The notes below the pieces were generated by a model. The model was not told where the DNA came from. It did no database searches and worked only from the letters and a program-made list of their open reading frames with translations. Below, piece by piece: positions 47,753 to 57,076 of a stretch of 64,000 nt of DNA. Position numbers and translations under genes: made by a program. How positions within the stretch are numbered: the first letter of the stretch is position 1; every line of letters begins with the position of its first letter. Origin of the DNA: Gammaproteobacteria bacterium (lineage in GTDB: Bacteria > Pseudomonadota > Gammaproteobacteria > Steroidobacterales > Woeseiaceae); NCBI GenBank assembly GCA_009937525.1, contig JAACFE010000006.1:1-64000 (forward strand). Reading direction: 5' to 3'.

Positions 47753-49321
47753 ATGAATTCAGGTAATTTTTCTTTTGGTGACATTCGTCGTTTCACCGCA
47801 ATCGCGGTCCTTGCGGGGATTCAAATGCTCGGCGCGTCGGTTGCGCTGGCTCAGACGCCGGTCGACATTCCGAATTTTATCAGTGCACAGGGCTTGACGA
47901 ATACCAACCTCGGGCAGTCGGCGCTGGCCGTTCAGCGGACCTGCGGGCGTCTGGCCCAGAACCAGAATCTTCTGGACCCTTCGGGAACAGAGTTATTCCT
48001 GCGCTGCAACGAACTGGTAACCACTGCCGGCGATCGCAACTTCGACAACAACCCGGACGCGCCAGTTCCAGGGGCACGCACACTGACCTATTCCACCGAT
48101 GAGGAATTGCTCGCCGCGTTTCAGCAGGTCAATGGCGAGGAAGTGCAGGCCAGTGCGAACCTGTCGCAGACTGCGTCCTACGACCAGTTCTCCACGATCG
48201 GTGCGCGCCTCGAAGCCTTGCGTGGCGGGTCCTCGGCATCGGTTACGTCGGTTGCAGCGAACGGTGGCGAATTCATGTACGGTTCCGGCGGCGGCGCCGC
48301 GGCGGACAGCGCCGCATCGCCTTTCGGTCCCTGGGGCTGGTTCGTGCGCGGTACCTATACGTCGGGCGAGAGGGATCCGACTGAGGCGGCCGGATTCGCC
48401 GGCCAGGAGAACGGCTTCGACTACACTCAGTACGGGTTTACCGTTGGCATCGATCGCCGCAACGGCAACGAGGTCTGGGGCTTCGCGCTTGGTTACAACA
48501 GCTATGAAGTCGACATGCAGAACGCGGCCATACCGGGCATCGATACGCCAGTCGTGGAGGGCGGCAAGATCGAGACGGACAGCGTCAATGGCACGTTCTT
48601 CTACGATCTCTCGTCGCAGAATGATGTCTACTTCTCGTTGCTGGCGGGCTACGGCACGCAGTCGTTCGACATGGCCCGGAATTTTATTTATTTCTCGAAT
48701 AACACCGATCAGGCCAATACGGGGGTTGTCGACCAGCAGAGATTCATGTCCGCGGCGCCTGACGGCGACTCCCTGTCGGCAGCGCTCACGCTCGGGCGTG
48801 CGTTTTATCGCGGCAGCGTAGTGTTCGACCCCTACATCGGGTTGACCTACGATCGCGTGACGATCGATCGCTTCGCCGAGGTCGACAGTGGTAATGGGGC
48901 GACGGGGCCGGACGGCATGCAGCTCGCGTTTGACGAACAGACCATAGATTCAGTGCGCAGCCGTGTTGGAATCCAGCTGAGCAATAACTTCAACACCAGT
49001 TTCGGCTCGATCCGGCCGATGTTCAGCGCCGAGTGGTTCCACGAATTCGAAGACAAACCGCGCGTGATTCGTGCGAAGTACGCATTGGAAGACGCTTTAG
49101 CGGAGGAAGGAGTAGCAGACTTCTCAACGGGATTCGGCGACTGCGTATCCTGCTTTGATCTTGTTTCCGAGGCCCCCGAGACCGACTACTTCGTCGTCGG
49201 GCTAGGTATCGGGGCAACCACGCAACGCGGTTTCCAGTCCTTCCTGATGCTCGAGGGTCTGCTTGGTCACAGTTACCTGAGCGCCTATGCCTTGACGGTG
49301 GGGCTCCGGGGACAGTTCTAG
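47753..49321 (+). CDS. Autotransporter-type outer-membrane barrel protein
   Basis: The 522-residue protein has a signal peptide (VLAGIQMLGASVALAQ) and then a short region of about 160 residues containing two cysteines (RTCGRLAQ, LRCNELV). A 12-strand-type autotransporter barrel follows from about residue 195 (GWFVRGTYTSGERD, YTQYGFTVGIDRRNGNEVWGF) to a terminal VGLRGQF with C-terminal Phe. The passenger is much shorter than in typical autotransporters. The RBS GGGAAGGGCGGGG is strong. Surface exposure near exported proteases is suggestive but unproven. Confidence 0.88.
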   Translation: MNSGNFSFGDIRRFTAIAVLAGIQMLGASVALAQTPVDIPNFISAQGLTNTNLGQSALAVQRTCGRLAQNQNLLDPSGTELFLRCNELVTTAGDRNFDNNPDAPVPGARTLTYSTDEELLAAFQQVNGEEVQASANLSQTASYDQFSTIGARLEALRGGSSASVTSVAANGGEFMYGSGGGAAADSAASPFGPWGWFVRGTYTSGERDPTEAAGFAGQENGFDYTQYGFTVGIDRRNGNEVWGFALGYNSYEVDMQNAAIPGIDTPVVEGGKIETDSVNGTFFYDLSSQNDVYFSLLAGYGTQSFDMARNFIYFSNNTDQANTGVVDQQRFMSAAPDGDSLSAALTLGRAFYRGSVVFDPYIGLTYDRVTIDRFAEVDSGNGATGPDGMQLAFDEQTIDSVRSRVGIQLSNNFNTSFGSIRPMFSAEWFHEFEDKPRVIRAKYALEDALAEEGVADFSTGFGDCVSCFDLVSEAPETDYFVVGLGIGATTQRGFQSFLMLEGLLGHSYLSAYALTVGLRGQF

Positions 49322-49446
49322 CAGCAGCGGCTATTTCTGGCGCGCGGCCAGACCGGCAACAGGAAATCAACGGCTTGTACGAGTCTGGCCGCCGAAACCC
49401 GTGACATTCGGCTACGGAACCGCTCGCTAAAGGCCGGGATTTGGAC

Positions 49447-49473
49447 TAGACTCAAACGAGAATGATAATCATT
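49447..49473 (+). promoter_or_regulatory. Fur-like box downstream of a -10 hexamer
   Basis: AATGATAATCATT at 49461-49473 is a 6-1-6 palindrome identical to the core of the 19-bp Fur consensus; with flanks it matches about 15 of 19 positions. A TAGACT -10-like hexamer (49447-49452) lies just upstream, placing the box at the likely transcription start, a classic repressor position. The ATG of the caspase-coiled-coil gene is 16 bp further on. Confidence 0.7.
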
Positions 49474-49488
49474 CAGAGGTTGGGTGCC

Positions 49489-52400
49489 ATGAGCGATACG
49501 AGATACGTCAAGTTACCGCATTTGACTGTGGTGGCAGCATCGGCTGTGCTGTCCATGGTAGTGAGCGCGCCGGCATTCGCCGAAAGCGCCTACGAGGCCC
49601 CGAAGGGCATCGTTGATTGTCTCCTGCCGGGATCGATTCGCCGCGTGGGCGGGAACATCTACCAGATGCCCGGTCGCCCGATTCGTACCATCGCCTCCGA
49701 GTGCGAGATCCGCGGCGGGGACTACCTGTTGTTCGATCGAGCGAACTACGACACATCTCTCAATCACTGGATCCGCCAGGCCGAGATGGATGACGTCGAC
49801 GCGATGTTGTACGTCGGCGAAATCTACGAAAAGGGCCTGGGCCGGGAACCCGACTTCGCGGCCGCCGCGACCTGGTACCAGAGGGCCACGGATGCCGGCA
49901 ACGCCACTGCGATGATCAGTCTCGCTCACCTGTACAAGACCGGTCAGGGTGTCGAGCGGGACCTGGCCAGGGCGCAGTCCCTGTATTCGCAAGCCTTCGG
50001 TGCCGACATTCCGATTCCGCTCGATCCGACGTCGGTCAAGGGCGCTGATCAACGCATACAGACACTGGTTGCCGAGGTCGACGAGGTGCGCCGGCAAAAA
50101 ATTGCTGTAGAGCTGGAGCTGCAGGCAGCCCGCGATCAACTGACAACCGCGCGGGCGGCACTCGATGATGCACTGGCGGGAAACGGCGGCAACGCGGATA
50201 GCATTCGTAGACTTCAGGCGGACCTGAACGACCAGCAGTCGCAGATCCGCGATTACCAGTCTCGTATCGTCGTGCTGCAGGCGCAAAGCGACGAGCTAAG
50301 CATGCTCCGCCAGCAACTCGCCGATGAGAAAGTCGAGGCAGCGAAACTGCAGGAACGACTGTCCGAAACCCGCGCTGAAGTCGAGTTCGGCCGGTCGCAG
50401 CTGGCCGCACAGCGCCAGGCGCTGCAGGACAAGGAGACCCGGTTTCAGGATCTGCTTGCCAACCTGCGTACCGAACAGGACCGCGACAGGTTGAAGGCAA
50501 GCTCGAATGAACTGGACGCGCAGCGTCAGCGCGTGAGTGAACTTGAGGCATCACTGGACGAGGCGGAGGAGCAGAAAGCGCTATACCAGGCACTTGCGAA
50601 CGATGCGGCGTCGAACGAGGATCGGGTCGCCACATTGACGGCGCGCATAAGCATACTGGAACAACAGTCACATAGCCGCGAATCGGAATTCGAGGCGCTG
50701 CAGCGAGCGCATGCCGAGACGCAGGCACAGCTCGACGCACAGATCGCGGCCGCGGCGGCTGCAGACCAGTCGTCCGACGCTGAAATCGCAGCACGCAACG
50801 CGGAGATCGAGCACTTGCGCGCGGTCGTGGCGCGCGCCGAGCAGGAGACGGGACGGCACCAGGGCGACATCGACCGGCTGGCCACCCAGAGTGTCGAACT
50901 CGAAGCGTTGCGCGCGACCCTGGAACGCGAACAGGCACAGTCGAACCGCTTGCAGCTGTTGCTGACCGAATCGCAGGATCAGTTCGTCGCGACAAACCGG
51001 CGACTCGCAGAAGTGACGAGCGCTCGCGCGCGGCTCGAGGAGGAAGTCTCTTCCCTCGAGGGCCGCCTGGCGGCAGGCGATCGTTCGGTCGAGGCAGTCC
51101 TTGACCAGCGTGAGTCAGAGTTACGCGATGCGCGCCAGGAGCTGGACGCGCTGCATGCGCAAATCGCAAAGTCGGAAGAGGAGTTCAAGAAATACGAGGT
51201 GCAGGTTTCGGACACGGCGGCGCGCCAGCGCGAAGCCATCCAGGAACTCCGCGATGCGGTGGCACAAAGTCGTGCAGAACGCGAACAGCTGGAAGACAAA
51301 CTGGCCGCGGCTAATGCTCAGTTTGCCGATGCCAAGGCCGACCTGGAGTTGCAGCGCAAGCGATACACTGAACTGCAGGACGAGCTCCTGCAGGCCAGGG
51401 CGACGAGCAATGCCGACGAAGCGGCTTTGGTCAACAAACAGGACGAGCTTGATGCCGAGCGGCGGCGCGTCGATCGGCTGACAGCTGAAATCGACCGGCT
51501 AACGCAGCAGTCCCAACGCTACGAGGCGGAAATCGATGAGCTGGAACAGCTTGCGCAGGTCAAGCTGGTCGAGTTTTCCGGGCCGAGCATCGTCATGATC
51601 GAACCCGACGACGCGTCGTTGGTCGCGACGCGTCAGCTGACGCGGTCGGCACAACCGACACGCGGTATTTCCGTGATTGCGGCTACCAGTACCAGCGAGA
51701 CCCGGATCATCCGTGGTCGGGTCGATGCGCCTGGTGGCCTTGCGGAGCTGACGATCGACGGCTGGCAGGTGCCGTTCGATGAGCACAATGCATTCACGCA
51801 AACCCTGAAACTGGACGCGCAGACGAAGCTCATTCGCATCGAAGCCGTAGATCATAACGGCAAGCGTGACACCAAGGAATTTGAATATCGTGTCGGCGAT
51901 GTTGCGTCGGCACCGACGGTATACAGCAAGGAAAAAAGGTTCGAAGTGGCCAGGAGTTCGGCGCTCGACCACCTCAATTATTATGCCGTGCTGATAGCCA
52001 ATGAAGACTACGAAAATGAAAGGTTTTCAGACCTGCAGACGCCGATCCGCGATGTCGAAGCGATTGGTAACGTCCTGCGCGAGCGCTACGGGTTTGAGGT
52101 CAAGATCCTGCGCAACGCTGACAAGGAGACGCTCGAGACCGAATTCGAGCGCATCTTCTATCACCATGAGAGTGATGACGATCCGAGCAACGATAAGGAC
52201 GGTATCCTGATCTACTACGCCGGCCACGGTATCCTGTCTGATTCGCGCACCGACAATGCGTATTACTGGGCGCCCGTCGACGCGCAACACAACAGCCCGC
52301 GCACGTTGTTCGAAACGCGCCAGATCGAGCGTTACATGAAAAACAGCATCACGAAGCAGATTATGGTGGTCGCTGACTCCTGTTTCGCGGGCAAGGTCTT

Positions 52401-52788
52401 GAGCCGTGATGGCGAGGGCATCCTGCCGGTAAGCGAGGAGGCTCAGATGTTTAACGTCATGTTGCCCGAGTACACGGAACGAAAACGTTCGCGCTTCGTC
52501 CTGACATCGGGCGGCACCGCGCCGGTACTCGACGGTGGCGGCGGTGATCATTCGGTCTTCGCGCGCGCTTTCCTCGATGTTTTGACTGCTAATGAGGGTA
52601 TTATTTCGGCGCACACGATCTTCGAGCGGCTTGCCGGAAAAGTGATGTTCCTCGCCGAGAAGCAGAATTTCGAGCAGGCTCCCGAGTTCGGTCACTTACG
52701 TAGCGCCGGTCACGAGAGCGGTGTGTTCTATCTGCCCGCTCCGCTGTTCCCGGGCAACATGTCGGCTGCGACGAGCCAGTCACTCTAA
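49489..52788 (+). CDS. Sel1-repeat/coiled-coil protein with C-terminal caspase domain
   Basis: The 1099-residue protein has a signal peptide (to about AFAES, residue 35). Sel1 repeats follow at about 95-160 (DAMLYVGEIYEKGLGREPDFAAAATWYQRA, shown here only in part as YVGEIYEKGLG). A very long Glu/Gln/Arg coiled coil runs from about 190 to 690. A beta domain of about 100 residues precedes a caspase fold with His913 (IYYAGHGIL) and Cys965 (VADSCFAGK). The domains suggest a rod carrying a protease at its tip in the periplasm. ATG 49489 is preferred over ATG 49462, because the latter lies inside the Fur-like box and the former has AGAGG upstream. Confidence 0.88.
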   Translation: MSDTRYVKLPHLTVVAASAVLSMVVSAPAFAESAYEAPKGIVDCLLPGSIRRVGGNIYQMPGRPIRTIASECEIRGGDYLLFDRANYDTSLNHWIRQAEMDDVDAMLYVGEIYEKGLGREPDFAAAATWYQRATDAGNATAMISLAHLYKTGQGVERDLARAQSLYSQAFGADIPIPLDPTSVKGADQRIQTLVAEVDEVRRQKIAVELELQAARDQLTTARAALDDALAGNGGNADSIRRLQADLNDQQSQIRDYQSRIVVLQAQSDELSMLRQQLADEKVEAAKLQERLSETRAEVEFGRSQLAAQRQALQDKETRFQDLLANLRTEQDRDRLKASSNELDAQRQRVSELEASLDEAEEQKALYQALANDAASNEDRVATLTARISILEQQSHSRESEFEALQRAHAETQAQLDAQIAAAAAADQSSDAEIAARNAEIEHLRAVVARAEQETGRHQGDIDRLATQSVELEALRATLEREQAQSNRLQLLLTESQDQFVATNRRLAEVTSARARLEEEVSSLEGRLAAGDRSVEAVLDQRESELRDARQELDALHAQIAKSEEEFKKYEVQVSDTAARQREAIQELRDAVAQSRAEREQLEDKLAAANAQFADAKADLELQRKRYTELQDELLQARATSNADEAALVNKQDELDAERRRVDRLTAEIDRLTQQSQRYEAEIDELEQLAQVKLVEFSGPSIVMIEPDDASLVATRQLTRSAQPTRGISVIAATSTSETRIIRGRVDAPGGLAELTIDGWQVPFDEHNAFTQTLKLDAQTKLIRIEAVDHNGKRDTKEFEYRVGDVASAPTVYSKEKRFEVARSSALDHLNYYAVLIANEDYENERFSDLQTPIRDVEAIGNVLRERYGFEVKILRNADKETLETEFERIFYHHESDDDPSNDKDGILIYYAGHGILSDSRTDNAYYWAPVDAQHNSPRTLFETRQIERYMKNSITKQIMVVADSCFAGKVLSRDGEGILPVSEEAQMFNVMLPEYTERKRSRFVLTSGGTAPVLDGGGGDHSVFARAFLDVLTANEGIISAHTIFERLAGKVMFLAEKQNFEQAPEFGHLRSAGHESGVFYLPAPLFPGNMSAATSQSL

Positions 52789-52813
52789 GCGCTGCTATTC
52801 GCTATTGCGGAGC

Positions 52814-53622
52814 ATGCGGACAAGCAGGTATGGCCGGTCACGCCGCTCGATGGCCGTGCTGTTCGCACTGTTCGCGGCTCCCGCCTGTGCGCCTTACAGC
52901 ATCACGGATTACGCTGCGCGGCACGAGATGACCGTGCGTCAGCTGGAGGGTGATGGCTTCGAACACCTGGTGGTCGAGCGCCCCGCAGCCTCTTCTTCCG
53001 GATCCCTGCACATATATATCGAAGGTGACGGCATACCGTGGGCCGGCAACCTGCCCAGCGCCGACCCGACGCCACGCGATATGCTGGCAATAAGGCTGAT
53101 GGACGCCGATCACGGTACCGTGGCCTACGTGGGGCGACCCTGCTACTTTGGCATGGATGCGTCATCAGGACGCTGCCACCCGAGTCTCTGGACTTCGCAA
53201 CGATACGGCGCGGAAGTCGTCCGCAGTATGGCGGCCGTCATCGCGCAGTTACGATCGCCGTCTTACGCCGACGTCGTTCTGATCGGCCACAGCGGCGGAG
53301 GTGTTCTTGCCGTGTTGCTGGAATCCGAAGTCGAGGGTGTCAAAGGCGTCATTACGGTCGGCGCAAAGATGGCTCGATCAACCCGATGACGCAGTCGAGG
53401 AATGGCGACATCCCACACCTGCAGTACATCGGTGTCGATGACGATATCGTGCCGCCGGCAACAGCCGCTGCGTATGCGAGCTTGCACCCCGGCGTCGAGC
53501 TGATTGAAAAACCTGGATTCGGTCATGTCTGTTGTTGGGAGCGAGCCTGGCCGGAGATCCTCCGAGACTCGGCCGATCATTTTGCAAGCGCTGTGTCAAA
53601 GGGACCAAAGAGATGCCGTTGA
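52814..53622 (+). pseudogene. Alpha/beta-hydrolase lipoprotein, frameshifted
   Basis: Frame one, from ATG 52814, gives a lipobox (FAAPAC), the family strand LHIYIEGDGIPW, DPTPRDMLAIRLM, GRPCYFG and nucleophile elbow VLIGHSGGGVLAVLL, but stops at 53389 soon after VITVGAK. The expected second half (GSINPM, LQYIGVDDDIVPP, GFGHVCCWERAWPEIL) continues in another frame to 53622. The roughly 15-residue stretch usually found between these parts also seems missing, suggesting a deletion that shifted the frame. The catalytic His region survives only out of frame. The gene is therefore probably inactive. Confidence 0.75.
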
Positions 53623-53764
53623 AAAGCGAGTTCATTGACGCGCGCCTAACGGCGTTCGCGATTCGGAAGCCGAGGCGCTGTTACGAAAAATGCAGGAACG
53701 TGCGGACTGACGGCAGGTGCCCAACGGTGCTCACAACCGTTCATTCGGTTGCCGCGATTTCCAC

Positions 53765-56700
53765 GTGAAAAAAGGCCAATTGATCCGCGGCTTGTTGATA
53801 ACGCTCCTGGTGTCGGCGCCACCAATCGTCCTCGCGGACTATCGCCTGGTGGTGGAGCTGCAGCCTCAACAACAGCAAGTCGACCTGGAGCGGGCCGCAA
53901 CGGAGGTGTTTGGCGGATCAATCGAAGTGGAGCCGCTGTTTCCCGATGTCGATCCGGCAGACGATCCCTACTCCATGGGCAAGATCTTTACGGTTCATGC
54001 GAGCGCGGAGAGCAATGACCGGACGATCTGGGATGTTGCTTATGATCTGCGCGATGCTGGCGATTTCCTGCGCGTCGAACCTGACAACGAGGATGTTCTG
54101 GTCACCCCGACTGAGCGCGCGGTGTTTTGTCAGGAAGGCAACGACGACGAAGCAACAGCGAATCCGGCCTGGTCCTTACTGGCGGTAAACGCCGACAAAG
54201 CGTGGGAACTGACGCCGCCGCCAGGCGGCAAACGGTTCGGTGAAGGCGTCCGCATCTGCCACATCGACACGGGCTGGTCGGAACACGAAGAACTGGATCG
54301 AGTCGATCGCGACAGCGACTATGACATCCTCGACGGGGACGATAACGCACAGGATCCGCTGGATTATGATGGCCATCGCGGTCACGGAACCGCGACCGGA
54401 AGCGTGATTGCGAGTTCGGGAGGTCTGGATGCGAGCGGTAACGTTCTGCCACCCGGCAAAATCACGGGCCTGGCACCCAAGGCGACATTGGTGCCGATGC
54501 GCAGCGTCAAGAGCGTCATCAATTTTCTCGACAGCGACGTTGCCAAAGCCGTTAGACGATCGGTCGATGCACAGTGCGATGTAATCTCGATGAGCCTCGG
54601 CGGCGGGGCGTTTTTCGGTCTCGAACGCGCGCTGCGGGATGCTGTACGACGTGAGGTGATACCGGTGGCCGCCGCAGGCAATTGTGTCAGGTTCGTCGTC
54701 GCCCCGGCTATCTATGATGCGACGATCGCAGCTGCCGCGACGAATATCCGAGGCACGCCGTGGAAAAGCTCGTCGCGCGGACGCTCCGTCGACATCTCGG
54801 CACCTGGTGAGCGCGTTCACGTTGCGAGGCTCGATTCGCCGGATAACGATCCAACCTACACCGAGCGAGGCGATGGGACTTCCTTCGCGACTGCGTACAC
54901 GGCGGCGGCTGCGGCATTGTGGATCGCGTACCACGGTGAGCAAGCGATACGCGACGCATACGGCGAAGGCACGAGAAAAGATCTGTTCCTGGACATGCTG
55001 CAGCGAACCGCACACAAGCCGGATGGCTGGGATTCCGACAATTATGGTTCAGGAATTTTGGACGTTGCCGCGCTGCTGCAAAGCCCCCTGCCATCGCCAG
55101 AGACTGCGGCCCGCAGGGCGAGGGCGCCGGAAACGAATTTACTGCTGTTGTCGCGCGTTACGGATCGCGAGCCCGACGAGCTGGCCGCACAGCTGCGGGC
55201 GCTGTTCGGGTCGGACGATATTGATGCGGTAATGGATCGATACGGTGCGGAGCTCTTGCATATCGCGGTTTCAGAATCAGAGAAGCTGGAAGCAATACTG
55301 AAAACACCGGGCGACGGCGCTGCGGCGAGGCGGTCGGCGGTGTCGAGAATGGAACCGATGGCGTCAAATTCGCTACTGCGGGCAATGCTTCCGCCACCAG
55401 CTCCCACGGCCGGACAGGCTGGTGCCGGCGCCCAGCAGCAAGCTACGAACAGGCGCGTGCTGCTGGAGATAGACAGCATGCAGGGGACGCGCCCGATACT
55501 GACCGAGCAGACTATTGGTGGGGAGAGTGTGTCGCTGGCCGGAATCTATCGTGCTGCCGGCGTCGAGATGCGAATTGTCGAGGACCAGACGGACATCACA
55601 CGGGTCGATTCTCTGCGCCTATCCGACCTGCATGCTCTGCTGAACACACACCGGTCACTGATACCGGAAGATGGCGAGGAGCATATTTACATGCTCGTCG
55701 TGACTGAAGACGACGACTCTCCGGATACACTCGGCATCATGTTCGACTTCGGTGCCAATGACGAGAACGATGCGCCGCGTGAGTCATTTGCCGTTTTCGA
55801 ATCGGCCCATGAGCAGATGCCGGGCGGAGTCACGCGGGAGATGCTGCTTACGAGCGCTCACGAACTCGCCCACGTCTTCAACCTGCACCACACGGACTGG
55901 GATGGAGCAAGCTTTACGCGCAGCGCGACTGTCGAGAGTTACAGCCTGACCGATACCGTTCTGTGGCGTCTCAGCGAGTCGAGCGCACAGCATCTCGCGG
56001 CACATCCGGAACGACTTGTTGCTCCCGGTGCTGGAAACCTCCCGTTCGGATTGATCGGGCAGTCACACGCGGATCGGCACAAGACGTCTCCGCGCGAAAA
56101 TTACTCAATCGTCTCGGATGACACGTCAATGCTGCGCAGGGGAGCTTCGATCAACGCATCGGCAGCAATACGCACCAAGCTGGCGCCCGTGAACGATGTC
56201 AGTGGCAAGACACCACTACGATTACTAATAAAGTCCGTTAAAGACTCGTACGTCGTTGGCGAGCCTGTAACGTTGACTGTTGCAGTCGTCAACGCGGGCG
56301 ACGAGTCGCGGGACGTGATTCCCCTGTTGTCCCCGGAGTATGGCTTCCTGAGCGTGCTGGTACGTGGCCCTGGTCAGGAGGAATTCCGGCCGTTCACCCC
56401 GCCCGTGCTCAGGGAAGCGCGCATGGCAGGCTTGAGCCGGACGCTGCCGCCGAAAGACGTAATGATTGACGATGCCAAAGTTTTCTTCGGTTCCAACGGC
56501 TGGACGTTCGAGATGCCGGGGAATTACGAGATTCAAGCGACGTTTCCTGCCGATGCCGAGTTCTCGAGCGACGTGATACGCAGCGAAACGCTGAGAATCT
56601 CGGTCAAAGCGCCTGGTGCCGGATCTGCGAGCGGTGCCGGCCGAATGATGTTCTCGAAAGGCGGCATCGGACTGGGAACGGAGCAGGGGATCTACCTGTA

Positions 56701-57076
56701 CATGGGAGGGGGGGATCATCTTGAGTACGGCGCGAGTCGGCTCAGGGACCTGGTCGAGGAGTATCCCGATGCCGTCCAGGCCGATGCGGCGCGGCTGGCC
56801 CTGGCGAACGAAGCGCTGCGGCCTACTGTCGACGGCGGCGCGGTACCCGAACCCCGTCTGGATGAAGCGCAGATTTACCTACGAGGCCTGGACGACCTCG
56901 ATAACGTCCCGGGTGTGAGCCTGAAGCGCGTCCAGCATAAGCTGATCGAAGCACTGGAAACCGAGGGCAGGGAGACCGAGGCGAAATCACTGCGTGACGA
57001 TTTTGGCGAGAATGAACACATCAGCAGGGACCTGGATTTCCTTGACAGTGAAGCATTGGAGAGGTCTTTTGATTAG
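53765..57076 (+). CDS. Secreted subtilisin-like protease with additional zincin-like HExxH region
   Basis: The 1103-residue protein has a signal peptide (LLITLLVSAPPIVLAD) and an S8 subtilase domain with a complete triad: Asp168 (CHIDTGW), His207 (GHRGHGTATGS) and Ser373 (GDGTSFATA). About 560-780 contain a second hydrolase-like region with HELAHVFNLHH at 699-709, giving HExxH and a third His six residues later, as in metzincin-type zinc proteases; the usual Gly is Asn. The C-terminal about 280 residues include a beta domain (VVGEPVTLTVAVVNAGDE) and a helical tail like the next gene's product. The start is GTG 53765. Whether the zinc site is active is unknown. Confidence 0.88.
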   Translation: MKKGQLIRGLLITLLVSAPPIVLADYRLVVELQPQQQQVDLERAATEVFGGSIEVEPLFPDVDPADDPYSMGKIFTVHASAESNDRTIWDVAYDLRDAGDFLRVEPDNEDVLVTPTERAVFCQEGNDDEATANPAWSLLAVNADKAWELTPPPGGKRFGEGVRICHIDTGWSEHEELDRVDRDSDYDILDGDDNAQDPLDYDGHRGHGTATGSVIASSGGLDASGNVLPPGKITGLAPKATLVPMRSVKSVINFLDSDVAKAVRRSVDAQCDVISMSLGGGAFFGLERALRDAVRREVIPVAAAGNCVRFVVAPAIYDATIAAAATNIRGTPWKSSSRGRSVDISAPGERVHVARLDSPDNDPTYTERGDGTSFATAYTAAAAALWIAYHGEQAIRDAYGEGTRKDLFLDMLQRTAHKPDGWDSDNYGSGILDVAALLQSPLPSPETAARRARAPETNLLLLSRVTDREPDELAAQLRALFGSDDIDAVMDRYGAELLHIAVSESEKLEAILKTPGDGAAARRSAVSRMEPMASNSLLRAMLPPPAPTAGQAGAGAQQQATNRRVLLEIDSMQGTRPILTEQTIGGESVSLAGIYRAAGVEMRIVEDQTDITRVDSLRLSDLHALLNTHRSLIPEDGEEHIYMLVVTEDDDSPDTLGIMFDFGANDENDAPRESFAVFESAHEQMPGGVTREMLLTSAHELAHVFNLHHTDWDGASFTRSATVESYSLTDTVLWRLSESSAQHLAAHPERLVAPGAGNLPFGLIGQSHADRHKTSPRENYSIVSDDTSMLRRGASINASAAIRTKLAPVNDVSGKTPLRLLIKSVKDSYVVGEPVTLTVAVVNAGDESRDVIPLLSPEYGFLSVLVRGPGQEEFRPFTPPVLREARMAGLSRTLPPKDVMIDDAKVFFGSNGWTFEMPGNYEIQATFPADAEFSSDVIRSETLRISVKAPGAGSASGAGRMMFSKGGIGLGTEQGIYLYMGGGDHLEYGASRLRDLVEEYPDAVQADAARLALANEALRPTVDGGAVPEPRLDEAQIYLRGLDDLDNVPGVSLKRVQHKLIEALETEGRETEAKSLRDDFGENEHISRDLDFLDSEALERSFD

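Noticed and set aside
49336-49352. Hairpin TCTGGC-N5-GCCAGA after the autotransporter gene
   Set aside because: Six-base-pair stem without T tract; too weak to call a terminator.
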